Assembly: GCA_963681505.1 (NCBI GenBank)
Contig: OY811971.1
Coordinates: 10,736,242 to 10,800,241, forward strand
Origin: Eunapius fragilis
Lineage: Eukaryota > Porifera > Demospongiae > Spongillida > Spongillidae
Direction of reading: 5' to 3'
Length of the DNA stretch: 64,000 nt
The position numbers were made by a program, and so were the translations under genes. Of the stretch, positions 35,316 through 47,105 are shown piece after piece. Numbering within the stretch: position 1 is the first letter of the stretch; the number at the start of each line of letters is the position of its first letter. The notes under the pieces were generated by a model. It worked only from the letters and a program-made list of their open reading frames with translations, had not been told where the DNA came from and searched no databases.

Positions 35316-38300
35316 AAATTCTAAGACCTCCCTTTGGTCCATGAGGTCCTTATTTCCTTTCTTTCCCTTGCCACCTAAAATATTATAATTCTGGATGTTT
35401 GAGCTCCGCCTGATCCAAGGCATTTCACCACTGCCAGGTGCAGCAGTTTTATATAATTCTGCATGTTCGAGCCAACCCCAGGCACTGCTGACAGCTTACC
35501 ATCATGGCCAGATACACAGGGGCTCCAGGCTGCCCACTATTCTCACCAAAGTAAGTGTCCACACATAGATTTTCACCAGGCCACTTTGGATTGGCTGCTT
35601 CATAGCCTGCTGCTTTGAATACCATCCAGTTGGACAGACAGTATGACCGGGGAAGGAGCGATCATTTGCCAAGCATGCAACACAATGGATGGCCAAGCAT
35701 GCAACACAATGGATGGCATCAGTAACATCTTCCAAATTTAGGACAGGGCTAACGCCAATTTGACCAGGTTGTTGAGGTCAGTAAGCATTGCTAGTGTCAG
35801 GAAGGCACAGGTAGTCTCCATCAGCATCATTAACATTGTTGCTCTTAACAGTGTGTCCGGAGTAGACGTTACTTTCACCAGCAGAGCACTCTTTGTTACC
35901 CCAGCGAATGTAGAGTACCAGTCCTGAAAAACGAATCCAGCTCAATTATATAACGTTCAATAATATGAGGGATGTAAGGATTAGGACATAACATGCATGC
36001 ATGTGTAAACGTAATCGATATCCATACCATTCAATCCAGGAGTACTCACCAGGTGCCCCAGCATATCAAGCTGGTCCCTGGTCTCCCTTGTCTCATTTAG
36101 CACCATCTTGACCATTCTTTCCTGGAGCGGATTGACCAGGTTGTTATGGCTGTACAGCATCTCCCTTTGATCCCTGACCTCCTTTTGATCCTTGCTCTCC
36201 CTTTGGTCCTTGAGGTCCTACAATTCCTATAGACCCTTTATCTCCCTTGGCACCTAAATTAATTGTATTAGCATTTTAATTATCATTGAGCCCATGCACT
36301 GCAAACTACTTACCATTATGGTCAGGTGCAGTGACTACTGCTTCCTCTGTTCTGCCTGGTTACTCTGTTCAGTGACCATTGTAGCAGAGCACTCATGGTG
36401 TGTGTGGGGTTGCTATTTAAATTGCATGGGTGTGCCTCCCAGGCTGTCCATCATTGCCAGGTAGTCCTTGATCTCCTTTAGGTCCCTGCCGACCGGATAG
36501 TCCAGGTGCACCAGGTGCTCCAGCAGGTCCCTGGGGACCAGGCGCTCCTGCAGGACCAGTGGGACAATATGGGCAGGATGAAGGCATAAAATGTATTTTC
36601 GCTTTTTACACTCATTGCATTGAAGGAGTATAAATGTGCTCTTTATAATCAATCGGGGATATACATCAGGTCAGCAACAGCATATGCATTGATAATACAG
36701 TGCATAAGAATCTAGATATCACTGATTATACATCCAACTCTGAACAACAGTCTTAATTCTGGCCACGGAGGTATACTCGTGATCAATTTTATATGCGTGT
36801 TTTTAAAATAAGCTTCTGATTTATTACTTGCATTCATCTGTTAGTTTACCACTGAGCTCTGTCTAATAAGTCTATATTTTTTACATGCAGAATCATTTGA
36901 AATGAAATGATGGGGAATAGTTTGTCACAAAAAGTTTGAAGGGTTTACAGCTTGTATCATAAGTAATACATCACCACAGATGATCTCATCAAAACTTTGC
37001 TGCATGGTGAAACTCTCACAGCGATTCACGCGTCTGATTGCGTATGACTACATATCACGTATTTTATGAGACCAACGGGGAGTTCACGTAACGAATGTTT
37101 ACGGGCATCGCAAGCCAAAATGGGACTCGTACCCAGACTCAAATGTACGTAACGCCCATTCAATATCCTCTAAATGTTCTAAATGCTCACAAAGTGCCCT
37201 GGTGATTCTGTTATATTTTCGTTTCCGCCAGTAGATGACCTTTTTGGCAAAATGGCTGTTTCGAGACATGTTTCGTTAATCCCGTGTTCTATCCAAAACT
37301 ATGGTGAGATAGAAAACCCATCGTACGTATTCTGCCTTTTTACATTTTTTGCAGCCCTCAGGAGGGGCACGTTTTACACGAGTTCGTTTGCTGCTGGTAG
37401 CCATTCATTCTACGACGTACTAGTAAGTGGCACACTTCGTTTAAAGGGTGCATGTTGCGCTGCGTACTGATAAATATTGTGCTCGACATAGGTATGTGTT
37501 TTCTAGTAAGGCTCTGAAACAAACAAGTCAAACAAGGTATGACACCAACACGATGAGGTTTTTTGTTTTACCCCGCGTGTCATATGCCTTGCAGGTCAAT
37601 CGGTTGCCTACAGTTGTGTCACCCCAGTTGAGGAAAACTACACTGATCCGTGAAGGTTAGCGGCTTCTTCACAGGCAGATTTTTACAGCGTCCCTGTGCG
37701 GTGGATCGCTTTTTTTTTCACACCTAGCGTCTCTTAGCAGGATTGAATAGAAGAACATCGATAAAAAGGAGGTTTGTATAAAAGGTAGTGCTGTTGGTGA
37801 ATTTTAAAATTTAACCCTGTATCGACCCTAATAGGTGACGATTCAGCTAGGCGTGCCAAGCGATCCCTACGTATACAAAGTTAAGGCCTCTCTAGCTGCG
37901 TGCATGCAGGCGGTGGGATCAAGCACATCATGAAGTAGTATTTTTTATACCAGGTAGAGCATATCGTTCAGCACGCGTGTGTTTTATTAGTGTTCTATTT
38001 GGCTAGGGTGCGTGTCTCCCAAGCATGTGTAGCCTGAGTGGAAGAGGCTTCTGCCATGATCTCTTCAATTGGCTCTACTTGTAACATTGCTATATTCCCC
38101 TCTGTACATGCATATGTAAAAGTTATTAAATTTTATTTGAAAGAAATTTATTAATGCATGTTACTGCTGGGAACGAGTCATTATCGTGGGGACGGGGATG
38201 AAATCACGGTGTAATAACGTAGTCTTGCGGATGTTGCTCACGTACTCACGCGCAAACACACGGATGAAGATTACGACCGTAATCCTATTCCCGTGAGTAA

Positions 38301-39550
38301 TCGGTCCGAACGCGGGTACGTAAGCCTGAGGACAACGTAATCCGTAACGTCAGGGTTACAAATGAATTTACGTGACCTTACGGGCCCGCGGCAGGGCAAT
38401 CGAATCGCTGTGTCTTACATCAATCAAAAATGAATTAATTTATTCAATCAAAACATTATCAATAAAATAATTTTTGAACCGGGACATAGGACTAAGGACC
38501 AAAGGGAGATCAGGGAGCAGAGGAAGACGCAGGTCAACCAGGACAACCTGGTCAAGCTGGGGAGCTCCAGGTCCAAAGGATGGTCTAGATGGATCTAAAG
38601 GAGACAAGGGACTAGCTGCAGTACTTGGCGAATACCATTGATTCCCACATGTATGGGATAGTAATTAATCGTGATGCCCACTCAACATACCATCGTAGCG
38701 AGGTGCCCCAGACTGCCCAATATCACCAGGTAGTCCTTGATAACTAATGCAATTCAATTCAGCCCATTACTACAATTGTATAGACCACCTCCAGTCCATT
38801 ATACACCCGTCCTCCCGTTGCTCCCTGATCTTCTTTTGCTCCCTGATCTCCCTTTGGTCCTTGAGGTCCTTGAATCCCCATATTTCCTTTATTCCATTGC
38901 CACCTAAAATATTTGTAATACCATGTTATAATAATTCTGCATGCGGTTTGAGCTTAGCGTAGTCCGTGCCATCATGGCCAGGTGCACCAGTGTCTCCAGG
39001 CTGCCCATCATTTTCAGGTAGTCTTTGATCTCCTTTAGGTCCCTGCTGACCAGCAGGTCCAGATAGTCTAGGTACACCAGGTGCTCCAGCAGGTCCCTGG
39101 GGACCAGCTGCTCATGCAGGTCCAGCCGGACAATATGCCAGGATGTAGCACGTAGGAGGGGGTCCAAGAAACACACTCTCTTTTCTCCTTTTACACCTAA
39201 GGGTGCATGGCTGCATTATGTTTATAATTGACAGACGAATTTATGCAGCTCATCGCCTTCTCCTGAAGGTCCAGCCACACTAGTCTTGTCCATTGTCATC
39301 CTTGTCTCCATTGGTCCTTGTGGACCAGGTAGTCCCTGGGAACCATGCAGGACCAGCAGGACCAGGGAAACCAATGTCTCCCTTAGGTTCTAAAAACGGT
39401 ATGCTTAATCAGTGACGTGCTAAGCATAAAATAGTCAGTTATTACCTCGAACTCCACGCGCACCAACGGGGCAGTACTGCGTGCAATCAAGGTGCCACCT
39501 TTGGTTTTTTGGTTCCGGCTGATAAGGAGTAGGCTATAACTTTAAGTGTA
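35316..39550 (-). pseudogene. Decayed short-chain collagen gene, paralogue of the plus-strand gene
   Basis: Read on the minus strand, exon-like blocks follow the order of the intact gene. There is a Pro-rich head ending CPVGARGVRG at a GTAAT donor (39446). Gly-X-Y blocks follow near 39389-39240, 39150-38960, 38890-38800, 36560-36420 ([19 protein letters not shown]) and 36250-36060. A C-terminal domain at about 35940-35470 has YIRWGNKECSAGESNVYSGH and DGDYLCLPDT. It contains in-frame stops (for example after DTSNAY and within the 36.1 kb collagen block), frameshifts and a 24-bp tandem duplication (about 35668-35715, doubling 'IHCVACLA'). A stray Gly-X-Y scrap lies at 35316-35390. The 37.0-38.45 kb part has no recognisable coding sequence. 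Confidence 0.8.
38485..38625 (+). pseudogene. Collagen exon relic on the plus strand
   Basis: 'GPKGDQGAEEDAGQPGQPG' is readable in the plus direction, then a frameshift, then 'DGLDGSKGDKGL'. It is opposite in orientation to the surrounding minus-strand pseudogene, pointing to local inversion or a separate duplication. Confidence 0.65.
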
Positions 39551-40443
39551 TGATATCGGTGCTATGGCAAGCTGAACAAGATATTTATCCAATCATACAT
39601 GATCATATTTTTACCGGGTACAACTTTGAAGAGATTTGCAGCTCAAATAACTAGCCCTATATTAGGCTATATATACTACTAAGAAACGATGAACGAACAT
39701 TTGTTGTCTAGCGATTGCCATTGGAGCGCGAAGGCTATGATAAGCCTGGGAGTCTCAACATCCTGATTGATGCATTCACGGTCGGCTTCTGTATTGTGTA
39801 CCTACATAGTAGCACCAAGGCTGTCAGTCATATTTATTAATTAACGCTAGGGATCGAGGGAACGAAAAGCGACCTAGCGCGTGTTATCATCAAGACTGAC
39901 GCGTGGCATTAAAATGTACGCATAATTCAGGTCACTGCTACAGTAATTCCATGATTTTGATGAAAAGATTAATATCAAGAAAGTAGTTGTAGAGAACATA
40001 GTTGTTGATCTCTTAATATATATGCCTTTCCGCTACCTCGATCCCACTCCACATAACAGTCTAATGGTCTGTGTTCTTTTCTTGAGCGTTTGGCTACGCG
40101 GCTTTCGAAAAGTGGTCTCTTCGATTCCTTTCTACGAGTGACAGGCTTACTTTTTTCACGTTCACGTATTTCTCTCTGCATGCTGCGCGCATTCAAGTAT
40201 TATTACAAGTATGTACATGTAAACCAGAATGTATCACATTCGTCGCATGTACATTTGCGATGATACTCAATCTCTATACATGCAAAATGCATGCAGAGCT
40301 GCAACGGGCCTCTTTTGAAACAAATGCCCCAATCTCTGACGGAAACAATTAACATTCAGACACGACAGGATGCTGATCGGGGGTTTGCAACTTTACGCAG
40401 AATGACTTTTTCATTCGGTGGATTTCACTGAACTCCGCGATGC

Positions 40444-40451
40444 CTATATAA
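40444..40451 (+). promoter_or_regulatory. Putative TATA box of the collagen gene
   Basis: CTATATAAG lies about 35 bp upstream of the proposed start codon at 40481. This leaves only a very short 5' leader if initiation is 25-30 bp downstream. Confidence 0.5.
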
Positions 40452-40480
40452 GCAGCATATCCTCCGCCTATTCACGGGAC

Positions 40481-43400
40481 ATGTCTGACGCTGGTAATGT
40501 CGGTAAAAGTATAATAACTGGTTTTATGGTATAAAAATGGTAGATGCTAGTTTGTCATGCAGCAAGATCGATGCTATACAAAATGCAAAAAAGAGATATA
40601 ATGCTTTCCTCAGACCCTTCCTTGCAATTAAGCTAGCCATACCCAGCCGGTCCTATATTGGAGCTCCTGGTCCCCAGGGACCTGCTCGAGCACCTGGACA
40701 GGCTGGACTTCCAGGAACAGCTGACGGACCATGGTATGATTTAATGTGAAATCCTGCGGTATGCTTGAAGGGCTTCATCTACTCTTGCGAATGGTTATCT
40801 CCTGCGTGGCACATTAAAAATGTAATAAACAACATTATCAAATCGTATGGGAAATGATCATGTATAAGTTTATAACATGCTCGTTTCGTCGCGTACAATC
40901 GGTTGTGTTGTGCCATGCAACGATGACCTGGATGGATTATGCGTTGCCACATGATAGCAAGCAATTGAAGCTGCATGCATATGAAGGGACGTTTGAGCTA
41001 TCACTTTATAACGATGCGCATAAAGCGGATTAATTTTTGTCAAAAGACTTAACAATGCCTATAATGAAATAGTTTCAGGATTAGTATATAATGTATACCT
41101 TAAGATGTGTTGCTAAAAACTGTTTAATTGCGACTGAATATTGAATTGACCGAAAACTGGTTATGGGAATTCATTATTTCTTGTGTCTGCTAATGCGGGA
41201 GACATGCAACTCGAGACCATAAAAATTCTGAAGACTGAATTTATTCCTCGTCTTAATGAATACTATATTGTACGCTTTACAAAAGATGATTCTCAAAGCT
41301 TACTTCTGTTTTAATTTAATTAACGATCAAACATTTTGACTTAATTGAGACCATAGAATAGATGTTTTATGTTCAAACGCATTATTACACCCCGAGTAAA
41401 TCCCACATCATACAGTATTTTGCAACAGTGTATACGTCTTTTATATAGCAAAGTCATGTATGATCGCTTTGTTTAACGAGTTCTATTTTGGAAGTTCACG
41501 GGAATCTATTTTATTATAACACCTCTTCAGACGACAATGCTACTATTCTGAAATAATGCCAATGTATAATAATAGAATTATTATATATTGCCGCTACCAC
41601 TTATTTTATCAAGGTACATTTCAGTGATGGTATCTCTCATCGCATTCAGCGCAGCAGCTTACCTGGTGCATTTCTCAGCTGCGGTGTCCCTACCCTACCA
41701 GACCACAGGGGCGCCCACAACAACAGTGCCTTGTGAGACATCGACATCGGCTCCGTATAATCCAGCAGAGGCACCAACTTCATTCCCAGTATCAACCACT
41801 GCAACTCCAGGGTCACCAACGACTGCCGCTCCGTATCAGGCTGAAACCATCCCTACCACAAACCTGGCATCAACGACAGGCGGTCAATACCAGCCACAGA
41901 GTACCACATCTCCGTACCTGTTACCATGCAGTACATGTCCTGCGGGTGTCCCAGGGCTAGCAGGCAAGCGAAACTATCAGAATTGATAACATATTTATGT
42001 GACATGCTACATTCATGCACCTCTTGGTTATTGATTAGGTTTCACGGGTGATTATGGTCCAACGGGTTCTAGAGGCGAAACAGGATGTCAAGGTCCAGAG
42101 GGACCCCCTGGATCGAAAGGTCCAAATGGGGAAACTGGAAACCAAGGACCAACAGGACTGCCTGGTTTAAAAGGGCCCGCTGGAAAAGATGGTAAGTGCG
42201 GGTGGTGTAAGATGCAGCAGTTGTATAATATCTGCGTGTTGCAAAATTTTGTAGGAGAAAAGGGTGACGGAGCTAAATGTCTAGGTGTAGTCCTTCCACC
42301 TCCGCCCTGCCCAGCTGTATGTCAGCAAGGACCTCCGGGCCCATATGGTATCCGGGGCCCCAACGGACCATTTGGAACACAGGGGATACCTGGACCTGAT
42401 GGTCTACCAGGACCATTGGGAGATCAAGGAAAGCCTGGTAGCCCTGCAAAGACTGGATTCACAGGCATGGCTGGAGGATCAGGTTACTATGCCCCTATAT
42501 ACAACTTATGAAAAAAAAAATTAATGAAAATAATTTCTGTATAGGAGTGAAAGGGGAATGCGGTGATGCTGGATTCCCAGGATCTCAAGGACCTCAAGGG
42601 GAACAAGGAATGCCAAATTGGGAAAAGGGACCAAAAGGAGACGGAGGGCTGACAGGAAGCCCAGGACGCCAAGGCATTCCAGGATATGATGGCAATAAAG
42701 GTACCAAAGGTGACGAGGGAAGTCGTGGAGAAAATGGACGAACTGGAAGACCTGGTAGGCTACAATCTACTGCATTGCCCGCCATTCATATATTCATATG
42801 AATACCATTGAGGCATGAATGGAGATCAAGGTCCTGAAGATCCTGCTGGACCAGCTGGTCCTATAGGGCCTATCGGTCAAGCTGGACCACAGGGACCAAG
42901 GGGACAAAGGGGAGCCACAGGTCTGCAGGGACCTCAGGGTAAACCTGGACCAAGAGGTATGTGATGGACCTTATGTTATTGATTTATTATAAATTTGAAG
43001 TGAGTAAATATTTTGACATTCATTTCTCCTCTATTCTACTATTCACCATTTCCTAAGATGCATTCTATACACATTGGGGAAGCAATCTATGCCCAGCTCA
43101 AGATGCCAAAGTATACTCAGGACACATTGTTGAGAGTTACAATGCAAAAGATGTAGATGGAAACTACCTATGCCTTCCTGATACTCAAGATGGCTCCACT
43201 CAAGCAGTGAATCTTTTTTTGAATGTGGAAGATATCAAAGATGCAAATGGAAACATTATTCCATGTGCAGCATGCTCCGCATCTGGTCGCTCTGCAATAT
43301 TCACTTATCCTGACAACAGTGCATGCCCAGCTGGATGGACGACAGAGTATTCAGGCCACTATGCCACCAATCCAAAGTGGCCTGGAGAGAATATATGTGT

Positions 43401-43542
43401 CAACAGTATTTTCAGCACTCAGTTGAGCCAGACACCATGTGATGGCCTGGCTGTTATTGCCAAAGGCTCATTCAATTCCTATGAGAGTGCTAATGTTGTA
43501 TCCTGCATGTGTGGTGTGTTCCATTTGAAGCTCCCACACTAG
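40481..43542 (+). CDS. Short-chain (spongin / collagen C4-type) collagen, 7 exons
   Basis: This is a secreted or membrane-anchored matrix collagen. Proposed exons are 40481-40502, 41625-41963, 42039-42191, 42255-42482, 42545-42754, 42813-42956 and 43058-43542. Every intron is phase 1 and the joined frame is 527 codons with the stop. Residues about 7-28 are hydrophobic ([19 protein letters not shown]), a signal peptide or signal anchor. A Thr/Pro/Ser-rich linker runs to about residue 115. Gly-X-Y repeats fill exons 3-6, with a Cys/Pro interruption ([18 protein letters not shown]) in exon 4. The last 161 residues are a nine-Cys domain starting [12 protein letters not shown], with [21 protein letters not shown] and SCMCG, as in short-chain collagen C4. 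Intron 2 uses a GC donor (CAG/GCAAGC), and the exon 4 donor (GTTACT) is weak. The tiny first exon is inferred only from phase, TATA box and donor. Confidence 0.85.
40632..40739 (+). pseudogene. Collagen exon relic within intron 1 of the collagen gene
   Basis: [19 protein letters not shown] is readable here, and the 5' half is shifted out of the Gly frame. It closely resembles the block at 36497-36560 of the minus-strand pseudogene. Joining it to exon 1 would not keep a Gly-X-Y frame, so it is read as a duplicated, dead exon. Confidence 0.6.
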
Positions 43543-43923
43543 GCATGTGGGTTAAGGCTGGATGTTTAGATACATAGAGGCATTAATTTCTTGCATTTCC
43601 TGTAATACTATGTTGGGTGATCATGATATGCATGTGCTCTGTGATTGACCACGTTAAAATGGCTCCACATGCAACACTGCATGCATGAGAAATGTTGTAA
43701 TGAGAAATGATGGCATAGCACGGCATGCAGGAACTCTCGCTGTTTGTCAAGTCTGAAACAGAGCAACTAATTAAATCACACTGCCAGCTATGGCGGCAAA
43801 ATGAATTAGATGGGTGTGTCAGTTCAATCAGAGAATTTGCAGCTCTGCATGTCTGTTATCCTTTAAAGCCGTCCATGCTATTCGTTGATTATTAGAGTGT
43901 AAGTAACCATTCTCACCGAATGA

Positions 43924-43929
43924 AATAAA
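43924..43929 (+). promoter_or_regulatory. Poly(A) signal AATAAA of the collagen gene
   Basis: AATAAA lies about 380 bp after the collagen stop codon. Confidence 0.5.
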
Positions 43930-44162
43930 GCCACGACGCCCAATTTATACATCCACAACTTTTCAAATGCCAGATGGAGCAGTTAACACATGGCCCAATG
44001 TAGTCTGGGTACTCCACCGATGGTTGTATGCTAAAGGATGCTTACAATTCATGGGTTAATTGGTGTCGTTTTGCATGTTGAAATTGATTGTTTCCGCCTA
44101 TAGTATAGGATTGCAGTAAATTTAAAATCTTTGTTGCTCGATTCGCGCAAGTGAATTAGACA

Positions 44163-44830
44163 TTAAATGTGTGGGAGGTAAGTGCCTAAATCATGGGCGT
44201 GAATCGAGTGGGAAACCGTGCACGCTCTTTGCACAGCTATATCTCCGTAACGGATGAAGTAAAAATTAACGAACAGGATAAATCGATAGGTACAGGATCC
44301 CTCTGCTATAACAAAATTGAACAGAATTGAGATTTTCTGCCGAACAGATATGGCCAGTTTGAACCCCAAGGGGTATCGCACGTTGCACCACTGGCACAAA
44401 ATTGATGCAAGACCTCACAATGTATTTTATCATATAGAAATGGAGTAGTATGAAGAGTAGAAATTATAGGAAGTCAATAGCATTTAACGTTCAAAAGTTT
44501 TAGCGATTCAAACGTGAGACATTTATAAATATAGCAATGCGTCATTTTCGTGTCCCATGTCCCATGTATTATATGGAACGTTGTATGGGAAAAAGGGTAC
44601 TGGCGCGAATCGAGCGGGAATCCGTGCACGCACTTTGCACAGCAATTTTGGATAATGTAAAAATTAACGAACAGAAGAAATCAATAGCGACAGGACCCTT
44701 TCTCGTATGCACAGAATATGAACCTATTTGGACGTTCCTACCCGAAGATGTGGCCGTTCTGAACCGTATGAGGTATCGGACCTAGTAACTTCGGTACCAT
44801 GAATGTGTAACACCAAAATGGATTTTCACA
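44163..44830 (+). repeat. Two tandem diverged copies of a dispersed repeat
   Basis: Copy 1 (about 44205-44400) and copy 2 (about 44610-44800) share 'CTTTGCACAGC', 'AAAATTAACGAACAG' and 'GGTATCG' blocks in order. Between them, 44398-44580 matches 1-185. The repeat is at least 400 bp long and of unknown type. Confidence 0.65.
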
Positions 44831-46809
44831 TATAGTAATGGTGTGGCATGTTGTGTTAAAACTATGATCCCGATTGCGGCCGGGAGATATTACTATAGGA
44901 GAATTATCGATTTGATTTTTATGCTACACATATAAATCCACAAGACCCATTTTCCGATAGAACGTTCCAATACTTAGACATTTGTATACTCAATGCTTTA
45001 CTTACCAAATATACACAGAATGCGACTACAAACAAATGACGCTTCTATTTGACACGTACATCGCCCATGACCAAAAACTTCGAATGGCCCGAGGTGAAGC
45101 TTCAAACTCTGAATCCAACCTCCCCGAAGAAAGCTATTCCCATCTAACATTCACTTCCAGGCCTGGAATTAAAAGTATGAAGAGCATGCTATTCTTGTTT
45201 TAAAAACCAACTTGCTTTAATTTCTTCTTTGGTATAAGGACTAGGTTTTGAAGTCGTGTATAACATCAAGTTGCTCCATCCGATATTCGGCATCACTTCT
45301 GACGTTTCGGACCACATGGTATCATCGAACGAGTAAGGATCAATGTCTAGACCTACTTGCAGTACTTATGATTCATATCGGGCTCGAGCAACTGCAGTTA
45401 GGCCTTGAAAATAATCGGAAAAACGCTTCAATTCCATTGACGCGCTATAGTCACTTGCCCCCAATATTAACAGTAACAATATAAATGATATTGCGGCGTG
45501 ATCCTATGACATCGCCTCATGACAGCGAGCAAAGCTGGACTGAATGCTATGCGAGTATAAAACGAATCATCTAATATTTTATACGCGCGAACAATCCAAT
45601 AATGAATCATAAAATGTGCCATGTTTGCGACAGTGTTATACTAGAAAACCAACCATTATTTATAAAAGAAAAAAGTCCCTCCTGGAGTATTCACTTCTCT
45701 CTCAGGATTTATATCTAACATTATAAAAGCACTTAGGATTGCTTGAATACATACATGCACATAAGCATATCCTTTTTCACACTTTCGTACTGTAACTCAC
45801 AATCCGGTGATGATAAAACAAACAAAAAAAATCCCTCCTTGCAAATTCACCTCTCTAAACAGATAAAGCATCATAAACCTTCTGGAGGCTACCCGTTCTG
45901 AAAAAAAGGTACATAACCCTGTGCAAGTGTGATAATTATGTACCTCTGTCAATCTACACGCGTCAACGGCTTTTAAAGGTCAAATCACTATAAAACCCTT
46001 ATACCTTTGATAAAGACGATGAAAATTGTCGAACAAAAATTGATAGAACTACGTTCTGGACACTTTCTCTAGATTCAATCACCTCTAAGGTGTCACCGAG
46101 TGACTCTCGCGATCACGGAGTGCGCGCACAGCCTCTATGACTCACGTGATGCGTTTTCTACCCTCTCTAAAGCATGATTTGTTAGCTTGAATTAATTAAG
46201 GGAGGGTGTAAGACATGATATGGAAGTGGTATGAAGAGACTTCAGTCCCACAGTCTGCCCCAAAATTAAATATAAAAATAAATTATGGTTAGTAATACAT
46301 TATGTACTTCACGGCTGTTTCATTCCATTGAAAAGTTGGACATTAGGACGCGTCCCCATCCCCTACTTGGAGACAGGCAACCAAACCCTAGTTACCGCAT
46401 GGCACAGGAATGTGGCTTATCCTTCTTTATCCGTACAACGTAAGCTCACTGTGAGTTGATATTTCGGTCAGGCGTCCTTCGAAGACTAAAGCAGTATATG
46501 TTTTATCTTTGTTGTATTGACATACGTGAGAAGAGATGGCCGAGACGACATGCGCTTTATTTTGAGTTGTTTGTGTCAATAGGCTTTTTTGCGAAATCCG
46601 CCAGGCCAACTGAAAAAACTCTTTTAGAAACGTGTACTCAAGAGACGGCTGTATTTGGTTCTGTTTAGGGTGTAACGGGGCTTATTTTCTACGCGTCGTG
46701 CCAACGCTTTGAATACGGCAGATTTTTTACGTAGTGAAGTGGTCCTCTCATAATGTATGTGTACGAAACATTACAGTTTCTTCTCCCCCTACCATCTGCC
46801 ATCTTATCT
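44831..46809. other. No gene seen
   Basis: AT-rich DNA with only short random open frames. At 46310-46345 a 'CACGGCTGTTT' plus 'GTTGGACATTAGG' block occurs. Its inverted partner is at about 48265-48295, possibly the ends of a 2 kb TIR element. Confidence 0.45.
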
Positions 46810-47105
46810 GAGGCTTGTGCTAACACAGGTGCAGCCGCCCGATCAGCTGAGGAATGCAAGCACAGAGCTAATGATGTGCACGTGAAGTGTGCTTAGCTGG
46901 GCTATAGTCCTGTGTTCCACTTGCCGTGAAGACCTATGGAGCCTGAGGTGATGCGGCACAATGCACCTTTTCTCGTCTGGCTTCTCTTCTCTCTATGGGA
47001 TCTGCTTTGCCCAAGTCTATCTGACATTTATGGCCATCTTAACTTCAAACTTATGCGTGCCATTTTGCTAGCCAGGTCTCCACCAATCCTGGCTCAGCTG
47101 GACAG
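46810..47105 (+). pseudogene. Retroelement C-terminal fragment relic (same family as 60774-61079)
   Basis: The plus strand reads 'GAAARSAEECKHRAND' and 'VKCA', then a stop, then 'LGY'. This parallels the better preserved LAAEERKHKANDSKCAELGW at 60.8 kb. Stops and shifts make it a relic. I associate the motif with the C-terminal part of reverse-transcriptase elements, from memory only. Confidence 0.55.

Noticed and set aside
39975..40196. Basic minus-strand frame (RKESKRPLFESRVAKRSRKEH)
   Set aside because: No splice sites, no recognised family, and located between the two collagen genes where no other gene evidence exists.
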